64,000 nt of DNA, taken from positions 7,324,607-7,388,606 of the forward strand of contig VXAI01000020.1 in the NCBI GenBank assembly GCA_013399305.1, in the 5' to 3' direction. Of this stretch, positions 12,075-25,600 are shown piece by piece; position 1 is the first letter of the stretch; every line of letters begins with the position of its first letter. Under the pieces are notes generated by a model. The model saw only the letters and a list, made by a program, of their open reading frames with translations, was not told the origin of the DNA and did no database searches. The stretch comes from Rostratula benghalensis. Lineage: Eukaryota > Chordata > Aves > Charadriiformes > Rostratulidae. A program made the position numbers and the translations under genes.

Positions 12075-12884
12075 CCCATTTACAGTTGTTATATAAGCAC
12101 ACAGCATGTAAGGGATATGGACACTATCTTCCTTGTTTAGCAGAAAGACTAATTCTGTCACAATCCTATCTACATATTAAAATAATTAAAACTTCAAAAG
12201 TGAAGCTAGAGAAAAGCTTTTTCAAAATGGGAACAATTGAAAATGCAAGGCAGGGACAAAGGATGAATGCACTACTGGAGAAAATCACATCTCTGTTTAT
12301 TTGCTTTGCATTGGAAGTATTTGTTTGGATTTATGTGTGTGAGTATCCTTGCCATGAAGTATAGCTGATGGCACTTGGTACTAGTTCCAAATAATCTGAA
12401 ACTATATTTTCTGGGGACTCTCATCACTTTCAAATGGCTTTCAATATAGGCTTACTTCTTATTAGTACACCTCAAAGGGTTACACAATTATTTTCCATGC
12501 TAAACACAATGGAATGATGTTGTAATCCAGCTATTAAATGCTTTAAGTGTCAACAAAATCCACCATTTTCATAGTCGTCATCATGTCTTTGTTTATTTGA
12601 ATTGTCCCTAAACAAAGGGGTCACATCCTGGTCTGTGAACAACATATAAAACTGCCACAGCTCTCCACGGGATCTTGAGTTTGTTCCTAATAGAGTACAA
12701 ACCCCAGATATTTTGAATCCAAAGCTACAGCAGCCTAAGGGGTTTAACAGTGCCAACTGGCCTTGTCAAGAAAGCATATACTGGAAACAAATTTTGACAG
12801 AGCACTGACAACACTGAAGACAGGAGCCTGGTATCTGTTGATGACAGTTCTCCTCCTCCTGTGAATCACCTCCTCCTTTCTCCT

Positions 12885-12952
12885 GCGTCGCTGTGGCGCT
12901 CAGCGCTCACGGTGCTGGCGTGTGCGGACACCTCAGTGAAGGCTGAGCTGCG
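12885..12952. other. Small CpG cluster
   Basis: Eight CpG dinucleotides fall in about 68 bp, including two GCGCT motifs, within a region otherwise nearly free of CpG. It is too short for a CpG island. A TCC-rich tract precedes it. It could be a remnant of an exon or promoter, or a GC-rich repeat scrap. Confidence 0.5.
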
Positions 12953-15900
12953 AACAGCAGCATCTCAAACTCATCAGCTGCCAGTTGAGTGGTTTTCCTT
13001 CAACCATTCATGTTATGTGCACCGTTGTACCACTGGAACTGAGGTGGTTTAATCTGCTTAAATGAGCGTAACATCTACCCAAACCAGTAGGAAGTATGTC
13101 ACTGCACATTGCTGTTGATTAAGGGATTCCATGATATTAGAACCTGCAAAAAAAACCCCCAAAAATAACCCCAAACCACTTGTGCAGAACTAAGGTAATG
13201 ACATGAACTTTTGGGACTCCACCAGGGTATCCTAGAGATCTCTGTCATGTGTTCTGATTGTAGAACTGCTGTATTCATCAAGGAGACTTTTGTAACTGGG
13301 TGTTAAAGATGTGTAACATTTAAGAGGCATGTAACATCAGCCTGTAATTTTTTCTAAACCCCTGTATTTCAAAGAGCTGAACTGGTGGGGCTTAATCAAT
13401 GCTTTTATTTTCAAAAAGATCAAAGTGATGTTGTGAGAATAGAAGATGCCATAGCTTTGACTGCAGGACAGTGTTGATTTGTAAATGCAGCTGAGGTGAT
13501 ATTCAGTCAGAGCAAGTTGGTCAGAAATTCAGTCTTGAACCAAAGAGGGAAAATTTTAAACTCTGTGTTATAACTTATCCTGAAATAGCAAATTATAATT
13601 TAGAAAATTATTAAATAGCTATATTTTTCATCTAGATACTTACAGGCGATTCCTGTTTAAGGCATAGTGAACTTCATAGGTATATGTCAAAAACCAGGCT
13701 TTATGTTGCAGCGTCTCCTTGCACTTGTGACAAATGATGAATGAAAGTATTTTGTAAGTCAATGCAGACCAGTGACAATGAAATAACAAAATTATAATGA
13801 ACTATCGGCTTTTGCTAAAATTCTGTATGCAAGAGAAAGCAAATATTTTAACAAAGAGAAAACCAACCAACCCATAACATAAAATGTAATTTGTTCTCTT
13901 TTTGTCGTGATATTCTTAAATAAGTTTAATAAAAAAAATCTTTATAGTACTGTGCCTATTGAAGTGATGTTATATAGTATACCAAAAATATGTACTCTTT
14001 AGTATAACTAAATATATTTGCTTTGCTTTATATGGAAATTTTAGAAGATCTGACCTTCACAGAACAAACCATATGCCAGGTTATAGAGTTATCATAATTT
14101 TATTATGAAAGAAAGTGTTACAGATTTGAATACTTGTTATCCTGGATTTCATCAGTGAATGAAATCTCCTGTATCTTTTTAAAAATACAGATCCAGATTT
14201 TCAAAAGAACTTTGCATTCCAGCAGCATGAATTCACCTTTGAGATAAAAATCAGTATATTTTTAAATGCTGGCTATTTTATTTGTTAATTAAGTGCAGGA
14301 AGAGGTATGTGGAGACAAACTAGTTGTGAGTGAGTTATTTTTAAAAACCAGTCATTTGAATTTTGGCAATTCAAACTAGAATTCATAAGAATAAAAAAAT
14401 AATATGCAGTATCAATATGCTTTGAGATAATAATAATGAAATTAATCTTTTCCATATTAGGTCTTGATTCCACAAAAATATATTTGCTTACTTTGCGTGC
14501 TTAGACTTTATCAGACCACCTCAAAATGGGTGGTCTACCCTACAGGAATAGGTAGCTGTTAATGCTGCAGCCTATTATTTTAAGTGTGATTTGGTTTTTC
14601 AATGCCTTAAGATGTTTCTTACATAAAACAATATTAAAAAGGCTCAAGATCTTATGAATGTACAGTTGCTGCCCTTAGAAATTCAGCAGCTTCGCTCCAT
14701 ATCATTGTCTACTACCCTGGAGTATTCCCTGTGTCAAACAGAAAGATCCACTTCCTTACAGGGTCTTGTCTCTGAAAACAAAAAGTAGTGTCTGGAAGAA
14801 CGTTCATGCTGATTTTAAAATATTTAGCTTTGGGCGATTATGAGTTCAAACTTTAGGCTTGCACCTCTGACCAGTGCTGCATGATGGGAAGCATGGGAGA
14901 CACTCACTCAACCTTCCTAAATTTAGGTACCTGTCTGAGATGTCTAAGTTAGGACTTGAGGTTCTCAAAAGGACATACAGGGTGGGAACATAGTTCAGGA
15001 CCTCTGAAAGTGCATGAATGTTTGTGCGTGTCTCTGTCCCTACGGAGGTAGAAGTGAATCTGTGTTAGCATTTTCATTTCATCAGGAATGTGCTTTTGAA
15101 GCCAGGCTCCTGCCTGCTGCCATTCACTGTGCTATTCTTCATATCACAGAGCTATATTTAAAGGCATGAATTGGGATTTTAGGGTGCAACTTGGTGCGTG
15201 TCACACCTATATAAATTCCAGGTCCTGATGGGCTTTCAGACTAAGTGGTCCAGCTGAAGTGAGTCCATCTGAGATGTTAACACCATGGCTTTCAGCTCCT
15301 GATGACAGCCATTTTTTGTCTCTGCAGTGGCTGCTGCTCATGCACCGTGGGTTCTTGAAGAACCCTAGAAAGCTGAGTTTCACAGGACAGCCCTCCTGAA
15401 CTTAGTGCTGAAAGGGGGATGCTGCATTGCGGTAAGGAGCTGAATGAACCTGAAGCAGGTTATTCTGCATCACCTTTTTCCCCTGCCACACAGGGACAGT
15501 AGTGACCACACACAGACTACCCTGTACTGGTCAGCCCTGTCCCTGCTGTGTTTTTCTCCCTGTCTACCACAGATAGTCACATGAATACGTCCCTGTCCCC
15601 TCACTCTCTGTGCTCAGACAGACCACCAAACTGTACTCTCAGCTACATAAGGGAGCCTCTAAACCCCTTGTACAGTCAGGGGACGTTACTAAAGATTACG
15701 GCAAGGACATCCATGTATGTGTAAGAGTGCTTGAGTGCACGATTAACATTCAGGTTAAAAAAAAAAAAGACATAGCTTAAGTGCTTGCCTGATGTAGAGG
15801 GTTCTTAAGTGCAATTTTAGAATTTTCCTGGAATAAGGTTTGCAACGTCAACACATTTCTAATTGCTTGACTCCACTTTCAGGATGTTTAGCAGAGAGAG

Positions 15901-16149
15901 TGGTTCATACTCTGTTGGAAGCATAGAGAAAAGCATTGGAATACTGGAATAATTAGAAATTTCTTTTTGAATTCTGTATATTATTACAGTACATTACAAA
16001 ATCTATTAAAATACACTGAACACTGTACACCTAAATGCTTTCATTTATATAACCTAGTCAGTTTTCACTATGGTATACATGCCTTCCACTTTCAACAACT
16101 TTCTCCACAAGAGTCCCAACTGTATATTATAGAAATTCTTTTATTATTC

Positions 16150-16217
16150 AGTATATACTAATATATAAATCATAGTGTGTGTGTGTATGTATGTGTGTGT
16201 ATATATTAGTATATACT
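16150..16217. repeat. 18-bp inverted repeat around a TG microsatellite
   Basis: The left arm AGTATATACTAATATATA (16150-16167) is the exact reverse complement of 16200-16217. The 32-nt interior is (TG)n/(TATG)n. The structure could extrude as a cruciform, and it probably arose from TA/TG microsatellite instability. Confidence 0.9.
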
Positions 16218-18289
16218 AATGGAAGATATTCAGTATATATTAATAAAAGTTGCATATTAGGCATAACTATAAATCAGAGCATAAATCCATGAAGCTTTAC
16301 ATTAAAAAAAAATAATCTTATAATACTATAAAGAAAAATATGTATATTAGTTGAAGAAATGGCTATTTTTGCAGGATATGCACAATCTGGATATATGATA
16401 ATAAATTGATAAACATTAACCGATTTGCTATTTCATACCTCCAGGAACTTTGATTTTTTAATTATTCTTATCCCTTCAGCATATTTGCAATATGTGTCAT
16501 AAGTTTTAATTTGTTATGGATAAAAAATGACTGAAAAATGTAATAGAAAGTGTTATATATTTTATAAATATTAAAAAAAATTAAGAAAAAATACTCAAGT
16601 TATTTATTTCATTTTTAGTTATGTTTTTGTGGTTGTTTGTAATATGTATTTGTAACAAACATTAGTCACCTAGTTGTTTAAGCTCATTAATGTACCACTA
16701 ATAAAATGCTATCTTCTGTTTTGTTTTTGTTATGTTTTGGTTTTGTTTCTTTTTTGTAATGGAGCATAAAAAAAAATAGAAAATAAATACTTTTTTAACT
16801 AACCTTTTGCATTCAGTCATACAGTGTATGAGTGTTATATCATTGAAAGCCAAGTTTGAGAGATCAAGAAAACACTTGAAGAACCTGGGGTGGTAAAGTT
16901 ATTTCCAACACCATGTTCAACGGTTTATTTGACAGAAACAATGACAATTCCTTACTTATATGATCATTTCCAGAAGTCATGTTACCCACTTAAATTCTGA
17001 CTAGGATTTTGGAAATATCCACCACTCCTCTAGCTATGAAGCTCACCAACAAACAGATTATTTAGGTACGCAACTGCTAGATTATTTTATGATGGACATT
17101 TAATTGCCTAGTGTTGGTTGGAATGAACTTGGGCCAGATATCGCTATACTTGAAGGTATTTTTTGGTGCATCTTTGCAATCTAACAACTTTCAAATGATG
17201 CTACAACTACTGGAATAAAACCAGTATATCTGATTTCAGAGAGAGACTATGAACTTTGGAAAATTTACATTTGTGTCACTGCTATGGGGAAAAGGAAATT
17301 TTGTTTGACCCAAGTGGTTATGGTAACAGTTATGTATCACCACTCTGGAGATGATTTAAAACTCAAGAGGCCATAAACAGAGATTTATTCTTTTTCCCAA
17401 AGGATACAGCACAGAAACCATGGCAGTGGGAAGAGAATGTGTGGCAGCATTGCCACTCCGTACTCCCTGATTTGGCCCTCCGGAACATTGAAGACAATAG
17501 TCTTTTACTCACATTTTTTCTGGACTACATAAGGTGCAACCTGAACCTTTTTAGACTTTTTTGCTGTAGGTTGGATGTCTAGAAAGATTTTTACTAGATG
17601 CTGAGATTGTCATGTGAAGATACCTGTAGAAACTGGTTTGGTTTTTTTAAAGAAAAAAAAAGCTCCATGAACTACCAAGAGCTTCAGTGAAAAGACAAGA
17701 TATAAACTACTTATGTGGCCAGATCCAAACTATCACCTGTCCCTTTTAAATAGACACAAAATCCTTTTAGCTAAATGACTTTCCCCCCTGATTTTGATTG
17801 AAGTGGTCAGCGAGGGAAGCGAAGGGGTCTCAGAAAGGTCAATCTCCTCCACTAAAGCAAGGAAGAGAGATTGGGATGCTTGGTTGTGGTCTTTACAATG
17901 TCACTGAGTGCAGCAGAGATTCAGATCAGGGCAACTTCACAACTGACATATGTTCTGTTCATGGAAGTCAAAATTTTGCAAGAAGCATGACATTAAGGCT
18001 TTCCACCTTTTCACGGGAAACAGAAGCTCAGACTGTAGTTAATATGGAAACTCAGAGACAAAGGGAACTCATATCTGGGTGGTTTCTGTGGCAGGGAGTA
18101 ATTTCACAGAAGTAAATATGGGTTTTTTTCCCCAACAAGGAGTTTGAGAACCCCAGTACTGGTGTAGTGTAAGAGAGATTCCAGCTGTCTGAGTGGATTA
18201 GAGCAACCTAGTGACCTACTGTGAAAAACCAAGAAGCTTGTGAGATGGTGGGAAAATGTTCAGAGGAATATAAATTTAGGAAGAACCTC

Positions 18290-18660
18290 CTGAGTCACTG
18301 AATTTTATCCAGCTTCCTCAGGCAGTCATGTCATATAACCCCTCTCACAAATGTTTAAACTTCATCTTAAAAGTAATTAGGCTTTTTGGCCCTCTTCCTC
18401 TTGTTGGAAAGCCTTCCGGAATCTCACTGCTCTGATGGTTTGAAACTGTCTTCTGATTTCAAGCCTAAACCTATTTGTAACTAGTTTATATCTATTTGAT
18501 TTTGTGCCAGCATTATCCCCTAATTTAAATAGCTCTTTTCCAGCCCTGATGTCAACCCCCCTGCCTTTCTCCTCCTCTCCTCGATATATTTATAGCAAGC
18601 AATCTTATGCCCTGACAGCTTTCATTTTGCCTGAATGCACAAGCCAAGCTCATACAGAAG
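18290..18660 (-). mobile_element. Ancient CR1 LINE fragment (3' part)
   Basis: Read on the minus strand, the sequence follows the old amniote CR1/L3-type 3' region. Recognisable stretches on the + strand are the AACTAGTTTATATCTATTTG and AATTTAAATAGCTCTTTTCC phrases, TATTTATAGCAAGCAATC, and the CAAGCCAAGCTC segment. The copy is heavily diverged, lacks the terminal octamer repeats, and is non-coding. Edges are approximate. Confidence 0.7.
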
Positions 18661-19656
18661 ATGTCTATGCAGTGCAGTGAAATTTGGTGCAGAGATTCCT
18701 GAGCTATTGCTGACTCCAGCTGACAGGTCTACCTGTTGTGCTGCAGCAATACCAGCTCAGGGCCAGAAGCAGTTCATCCACTTTAATGCAGTTTAAGATA
18801 ATAAACACAGCCCCATCAGCACCACACCGTGATATACTGCTACCAGAGCAGATAAAGTCCATGGCAGCTCAGGGCTCTCTGCACTGCTCTTCATTGCTCA
18901 GTGCAGACATTCGCTAATCAGGTTCCCTGGCTTGTTTCCATCCTAATGGGATACAGTCTTCTTCTAAATCTGTCCCAGTTTGACTTTTTTTCCCCGCCTG
19001 TGAGTACTCCGGCACCTTACCCTGCATTTCAGATATGATGTCCCTTATGTCCTGCCCTACGGCCATAATATTTGTTGACCGTCTGCAAAGACTGTGACTG
19101 GTTGCATGAGTTATTTCTGTGGCTGCATCACACTGGTGACTCACAGGCATCTTGTGAAAAGCTAGTATATCATGGACCTACTTGTTCTTCCAGTCGTGTG
19201 ATCAGCTCTCAGCTCATCAGCAATGAGGATGGGGTACAGGAACAGGTCAGTTTATCACCCAGCAGATAAACTAGGAGCCTTTCGCTTTTTTTCCCCTACA
19301 TTATAGGGAAGGGGAGGCAGAGAGAAATGAGCCATCGTTTTAAGAGTTAGCTTTCAGTGTGACAACCCCAATGGCTGTCAGGGAAAAGATGCAGATTTGG
19401 ATGCAAATGTTTGGTTCTTTTTTTTTTTTTCTGGGAGGCAGGTTAGAGGATTTATATGCCAGTCCTCGCCTTTCCACATCTTTTGGCTTCCAGCCATGAC
19501 TGAATAGAAGAAAATAAAAAGCCCTGTAAAGGGCAAAGGAGAGAGAATGAGAGGCTCATAGGAAACCTTTTCTTTATGGTCTTCCAGAGATAAAATATCG
19601 CCAGCATTTATCAAGTCTTTTATTATTTTTAATTCTGAGTGATTATTCTTTCTTTG

Positions 19657-19688
<32 letters not shown>

Positions 19689-22439
19689 TCATGCAGTTGG
19701 ATTATATTGCAGCATTGGTTGGGACAGGAATCCAATGACAAAATCATCAGTATATTCTACATACTTCTTTCTGTTCAGGCCAGAGAAATCACATTTTTCA
19801 AAGCCTGTTCTCACTTTAGGTGATCAGAAGGTTTGGAACACAAGTAACACAATAAAGAATTTTAAAATTTTTAGTAGGTAAAGTATATTTTTTGTTGTTC
19901 TTTTTTTATTCTTTTTAAATATGAGCAGGTGAAGCTCAATGAAACAATGCCATTACCTTTCTATTCCTGTACAGAAATGAACTTCTGTGAGTCCATTTAT
20001 TTTGACTGTTGTGTGATAAGTCTGAAGGACTTTAAGAGAAACAGAAGTGCAAATTAATATAGTGTCAAGCAAAAAACAATATTTGCAAGGATTAACCTCA
20101 GCTAGGAGCCTGGGGAATTATCTGAAGTTATTAATAGCATGTGAAAAAAGGTGGGTTTTTTTAATGAACAGGAACATTACTTTTCAAATTTATATGTACA
20201 TTTAGCATTAGTTTTAAAGCATGAGTTATGAGATGTTTCTATAGAAAGAAAAAATTACTTCCAATATATAATACATGAGACTGCCTTATAGTAAATATGT
20301 AAATTTGACTGAACTTAAATCAAATGCAGTGGAGTGGCTGTATTATAAAACAATAGATGGCTGTTTAAAGTGGTGTTACAATCCTGCTGTTTGACTCCTG
20401 AGAGGTATTGGAGCTACGCCTATGAGCAGATGCATGGGATGTCTATTGGGTCCATCAGTACAAGCCAGTACCTCAGAGTAAGGCTGTCCTGTTCTTGCGT
20501 CCTTCTCAAAAGGGCCTGTGACAGCCTGATCCTTCATAATCTCAGTGAGGGAGGTTTCTGGTCTTCCATTATTTTATGGTGAAAAACACTGGACTCACAA
20601 AACTGAACTTCAGGTCAGTGAAGCCACACTTCCCTTCTCAGAAGATTTTGACTCTTCTCCAGATTACTATTTTATGCATGTATTGAGTAACGTCATCCTT
20701 TACTATAGACTCATCTACCTCAAGAATGAGTGAGACTCAGTGATCTGCAATTCTCAGGATTCCCTCCAGAGCCCTTTTTTGCACATAGGAAACTAGAGAT
20801 GAGCTATGTATAATGTTTGGTATTTTTTTAAGTGGCAGTGTGCAATTGCAGCCACCTCTGCCATAGTCCTTCAGATTTACAGGTGAGTTCCTTGGGTGAC
20901 TGCCACCTCCTCGTGCTGACATCTTCTCCTTGGTTTCACACCTGCATGTCTCTCAAATTGCTACTGCTCCCTCTACCAGTGTGCTGTCCCTACCACCTTA
21001 GGTCTGGGAATTTCCTCCAAATCTTCAGACAGACTCAAAGAGTTTATTGAGCTTCTCTCTTACCCCTGAAAGTAATTTTTATGTCCTTGTGCTTAATGAG
21101 AATAACTTATTAAAATGCAAACAAATTCTGGATATTTTTTATTTATTTATTTTAGCTTTTGCTCATAGCTTGACATGTTTCCTAATATTGTAACACATGT
21201 ATAGAAACACTTCTATGCTTGTTAGCCATCAGAGGTTAAATCCACTTTAAGTTGAAGCAGGGAAATAATGGATATCATGTACCAGAAATGTTTTCTATTT
21301 TTTGCAGTTCCTAAACAGCAGAAATTCAGTGCTGGCGTTGGGGGTTGGGAGGGTAAGTAAAAACATTTCTTTTCTGTTTTCACGTGTCTTATGTGAGTTC
21401 TCTTCTACAGGAGATCCAAGTCTCCCCATGGTGCCATTCTTACAGTTTGAGACCTGCTACTTTACTTAAAGCAGGATGTGTAAGGAAAGAAAAGGAGACA
21501 TTTCTTGGAAGCAGTCAGTAGTTCATTGCAGACATTTTTATTTTACCAATAGCACCTGATATGATTTTTATTTTGCCTCTTTAGGATTATATTAAAGCTG
21601 AAAAATACCAGAAATGAGAATTAGATGTTTTCTGAAAAAATAACCCACAAACACTTTTCCTTCTTACGAGGCTCAGCTTTGTAGTCAGAACTGCAATTGT
21701 GAGCTAAAGGAAAACAGCAACTGTTCCTGAATCTTTTAACTTGTTTGCTATTGGCAAGTCATTTACCTGTGTTATGGCTTAATTTTCTTACCAGAAAAAT
21801 TAACATACCAGCTTCAAATATTTTGAGATCTATCGCAGAAGAGATATTGTGCTATTTAAGAGAAAGGACATATAGTCCTTTAAGCAGTTATATATGTCAG
21901 AATGATATATTCAGAGAAAGACATAAAGTTATCTCTCTGTTTTTAAAAAATAACAGGATTTTATATTGAAAATATAAATTTTTATGTTTTCATATAAAAT
22001 ATAAAATACAGAGGATGTTTTCATAATAAAAAACTTTTCTATGAATAAAATTCATCATCTTCTGCCTTGTACAAACATGTTCATTTGTCTGTTCACAAAG
22101 ACATTTCAGGAAGGTCAGACATCTGGACACTCAATGATCTTGAAAAAGACGAAAACAGTTTTTTCTGACAATCTCTATTTAATCTTTTAGAAACCTGTCA
22201 ATATGTCCTGGGGGTCATATTAATGACAATTGATACGTATTACAAATATAATCACTAATACAATATACTTACTGAACAAAAGGAGAAATATGTTTACTCA
22301 GAAGTGGAAGATTTTGAATCATTCTGCTGAGCTGCATTGCCATAAAATGAATATTTTTTGTGATTTTTAAATACAAAATACTTTAGTTTTTAACACCCCA
22401 CAGTTCCCAAATTCAGCTCTCAGGTTGACCTCTGAAATT
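18661..22439. other. Intergenic, no gene recognised
   Basis: Single-copy DNA with a 29-T homopolymer (19657-19685) and an (ATTT)n tract near 21135-21153. The interval 20.36-21.06 kb is less AT-rich and may contain an old repeat I cannot name. No host exon was recognised. Confidence 0.6.
19657..19685. repeat. T homopolymer (29)
   Basis: An uninterrupted run of 29 T, the longest homopolymer in the window. No target-site duplication or retrocopy body was seen on either side. Confidence 0.95.
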
Positions 22440-22618
22440 TCATAGAATGGTCTGTGTTGGAAGGGACCTTAAAGATCATTCAGTTCCAACAGCCCATCCA
22501 CCCTGGCCTTGAACTTAGGCCTCTTCCTTGGATGGGACATCCACAGCTTCTCTGGACAACCTGTTTCAGTGCTTTAGAGCAGCCCAAATTTTGCTGATGT
22601 CCACAGTGTTTCTGTAAA
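22440..22618 (-). mobile_element. CR1 LINE, 3' end fragment
   Basis: The + strand begins TCATAGAATGGTCTGTGTTG followed by GGAAGGGACCTTAAAGATCAT, the reverse complement of the avian CR1 3' end. It continues through the CCACCCTGGCCTTGAAC and TCTGGACAACCTGTTTCAGTG segments. About 180 bp are kept, typical of a 5'-truncated insertion. Confidence 0.9.
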
Positions 22619-25600
22619 TGTGACACTGGATGTATGGTGAGATAATGATAATAAAAGGCTTGGTGCAAGTTATGCAATAAATATTCTCATGGCTTTCACC
22701 TCATGGTCCTGTATAACTTCTCTGCATGCCTTTTCTTTGCATTCCCTCTTCTCAGGTAGCTCAGCTATCTCCTGGCCATTATAGCTAAAACTGGAATAGA
22801 AGATAAATTAAGCAAAATTCTTAGAAGGCACGTAGGAACAAGAAACTATCAAGGAACAGAAAGGGATAGCATCATTTGGGGAGCTGTTTACTCTCTCTAT
22901 GGGAAGATGGAAGTTTCCTAGGTATGAGAAAATCTAAATGGAAATAGGTTCCTCACCAAAGACAGTGAAAAAGAAGAGCAAAATATTCTGCTGACTTGCA
23001 TATAAGTTGGAGGCAACTGGCAATTACATTCAAGAGTGATGTGAAAAAGGGATATGGGGACTGTGTCTTTTAATTTTATGGGACATCTGAGTCTTTGAAG
23101 GTGGCAGAGAAAACATTAATAATGATTAATATTCTCTCATGCTTCAATGAGAATATTAGGCAGAGAAATAGGAGATGTACTACAAATACAGATCCTGTTC
23201 TTTCTGTGGATAATCTAAAACAAATTTCTTAACTATGTGGTAATTTTCTGGCCATGATTTTGTCTAGTGTTGTGGAATGAACTAATTTCAGAATTAGGGT
23301 CACTTCTTGAATTGGAAGAATCTTTTCTTATTTTTTTTGTATAAGCCTATATCCCACCGTATTTTGTAGCATTTACATTTCTTCCCTTATGTTTGTGTGT
23401 CTGCTAAGCTAACATAACATCATTCTTAAACCAGAACACTGTTATGCTGATGTTACCAAAATGCTTTATAAAAAGTTGGGGTTATAAGGTGTCAATTAAT
23501 TTGTATGCCTGTTTTCTGGTTTCATGCCTTTCCAAATGACAGTGATGTTGTAGGTCATGACAAGGCCTAACCCACCCATGCATTCTACTATGTTTCTGTA
23601 TGTATCTGGGCAGGTCCTTTGCTGAGTATCAAGTCACAGTCCCAGACAATGTGCCTTTCAATAACATAAAGGTGTCTTCATTGTTTCATTTGTGTTGGCA
23701 GGCTTTTATCCCCCCTCAGGCCAAACCAATTCTGTAAGTAGTAAGCTGACAGAGGCCAGAAGCATCAAATCAAATAGTTCTGGCATTATCTCTTAATGAC
23801 TCTTTTGTGGGCTATCATGAGTCATCTCTTCTTTTTTGCTTGACCCATCTCAGACAATTCTAAGTAAGAGGCACTTAGGTCAAAATATTTGTACAGAAAC
23901 CTCTAGGTCATCCTACAGCATTATCAGATTGTTTCATAGCAGCTGAGTAGCTCTAGATGAGTCACAGCAGCAACCATTCATTGATGAATCCTGCAGAAAT
24001 CAATAGCTCCTTCCATGTGCTCAACAATCCGTATATACTGACATTGTAGACTCTAGAATGGGGGCCAAAAATTCAAAATTATATTTGAAGCGTAATTTGC
24101 AGTTTGACAATTCTTACAAGTTCAAGGGAATATAATTCCCTTCAAGTTTTCAGTACTTTGAATTAATGCTTCGACTTTTTTAGACCTTTATTATGAAGTG
24201 AGAGTATAGATGACAAGGTAGTCAGCCAACAAACAGAAAGTTTCTCAGCAAGAGCAATGCTGGTGATGTCAGCAAAGCGATGCTGGAGAACATTCCTGGG
24301 CCCTGGAACTGAACTGCTTTCACTGTTCAATCATTATGGCCTTAGAGTCTTACTTACGTTGTTAAATGATTGATTAAAATGATCCCTGGCACATCCTTGG
24401 CCCAGGCTGTCTCCAGAGCAACTCCAGGCAGGATTACAGAGTAAGCACTGAGCAGGACCATTTACCATAAGGAGATGGAACGTCGTCATCTGGAGGGTGG
24501 AGAGTGCAGCAGTGTGTGTGAAGGATACTCCACGCCAGCTTGTCTCAGTGCCAGTAAACAGTATTGGGCTTGTTTAATTTACTAGGATAGATGTAGCCTT
24601 GGAGGCCTTTTCCTGTGTATTAACAGAAAATCACTTCAGAAATCAAAGCCTTAATTAGAACCAAAGCATTAGCTTAATTTATCCCTGTCTGCTGATATTT
24701 TAATGTGCTTACGCAATAACCAGTGGCTGCCTGGTCATTGTTTTACATTTAAAATGGGACTGTTACTGTCAATGCTTAGAATATGTTTCCTATTATGAAA
24801 ACATTGGGTCAGACCTTTCTTATGGGAAATCATATGAGCTTTGAGTTTTGTCTCTCCTGCTGCTCAAGGGGCACAGAAACATTATATTCATTTGTATATA
24901 TCAAATGTACTTGAAAACAAAGAGTATGAAGAGAAGGAAGGGGCACAGGACTCTACATTAGAAGGGTCTGTTGCATCATTCTGGAAGATGGAGCAGGCTA
25001 CGCAGACTCCTTGGTAGCCAAGCTCTCCCACTGAAACAGAAGATAAATAACACCACATGTGGCTTTGATAACTATGCTGTCTTCCCAGACTCGGGATACG
25101 ATATAACAATAATGCAATCATGGTAGACATTACATACAAAATTGTTTCCTGGTCCAGTTTTATTATTATCAAAGTATTTTGATTACTCAGCTAGGGAGAT
25201 AAGTACGTTTACTGGAAATATACAGCAAAACTCAAACACAACAAATTTCTTCAGAGTATAAAATGACCTTATGCTATACTTGCAATAGAATTAAAAGCAT
25301 TATCATCAACTAAATTGTATATATTCTCTACTTAAAAGTTGTTAAAAACATGCAATAATGTAACACTTTTCTGCAAGACAACTGATGAGAACAACTATCA
25401 CAAGACAAGCGAAAAGAGGTCACATGCAGCTGTGTGTTTGCAGCAGATATAAACTATTTTTGCCTAATGAGAAAGCTATTAACCTTTCTCAGGGAAACTG
25501 TCACAATATCGTGTTGCGATCCGTGTCTTTGTACATATATTTAAAAAGGATTCTCCTGAAATAAATTCTGAAGATATGGCCGTACAAGATGAGTAAATAT

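Larger units (their letters stand above)
10971..18289. other. Intergenic, repeat-poor
   Basis: AT-rich single-copy DNA downstream of SNTG1. I recognise only simple repeats and a small CpG cluster (12885-12952). The stretch 14.85-15.8 kb has a texture reminiscent of very old amniote repeats (phrases such as TTTAGGTACCT and GCTTAAGTGCTTGCCTGA), but I cannot assign a family. The ORFs here, up to 124 codons, run through homopolymers or show no family features. Confidence 0.6.

Noticed and set aside
11990..12364. 124-codon ORF, one of the longer frames
   Set aside because: It reads through a 24-T homopolymer giving poly-Phe, and has no similarity or gene context.
17430..17560. Phrase TGATTTGGCCCTC resembling a mariner transposase box
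   Set aside because: The frame does not continue with the expected residues, and no terminal inverted repeats were found.
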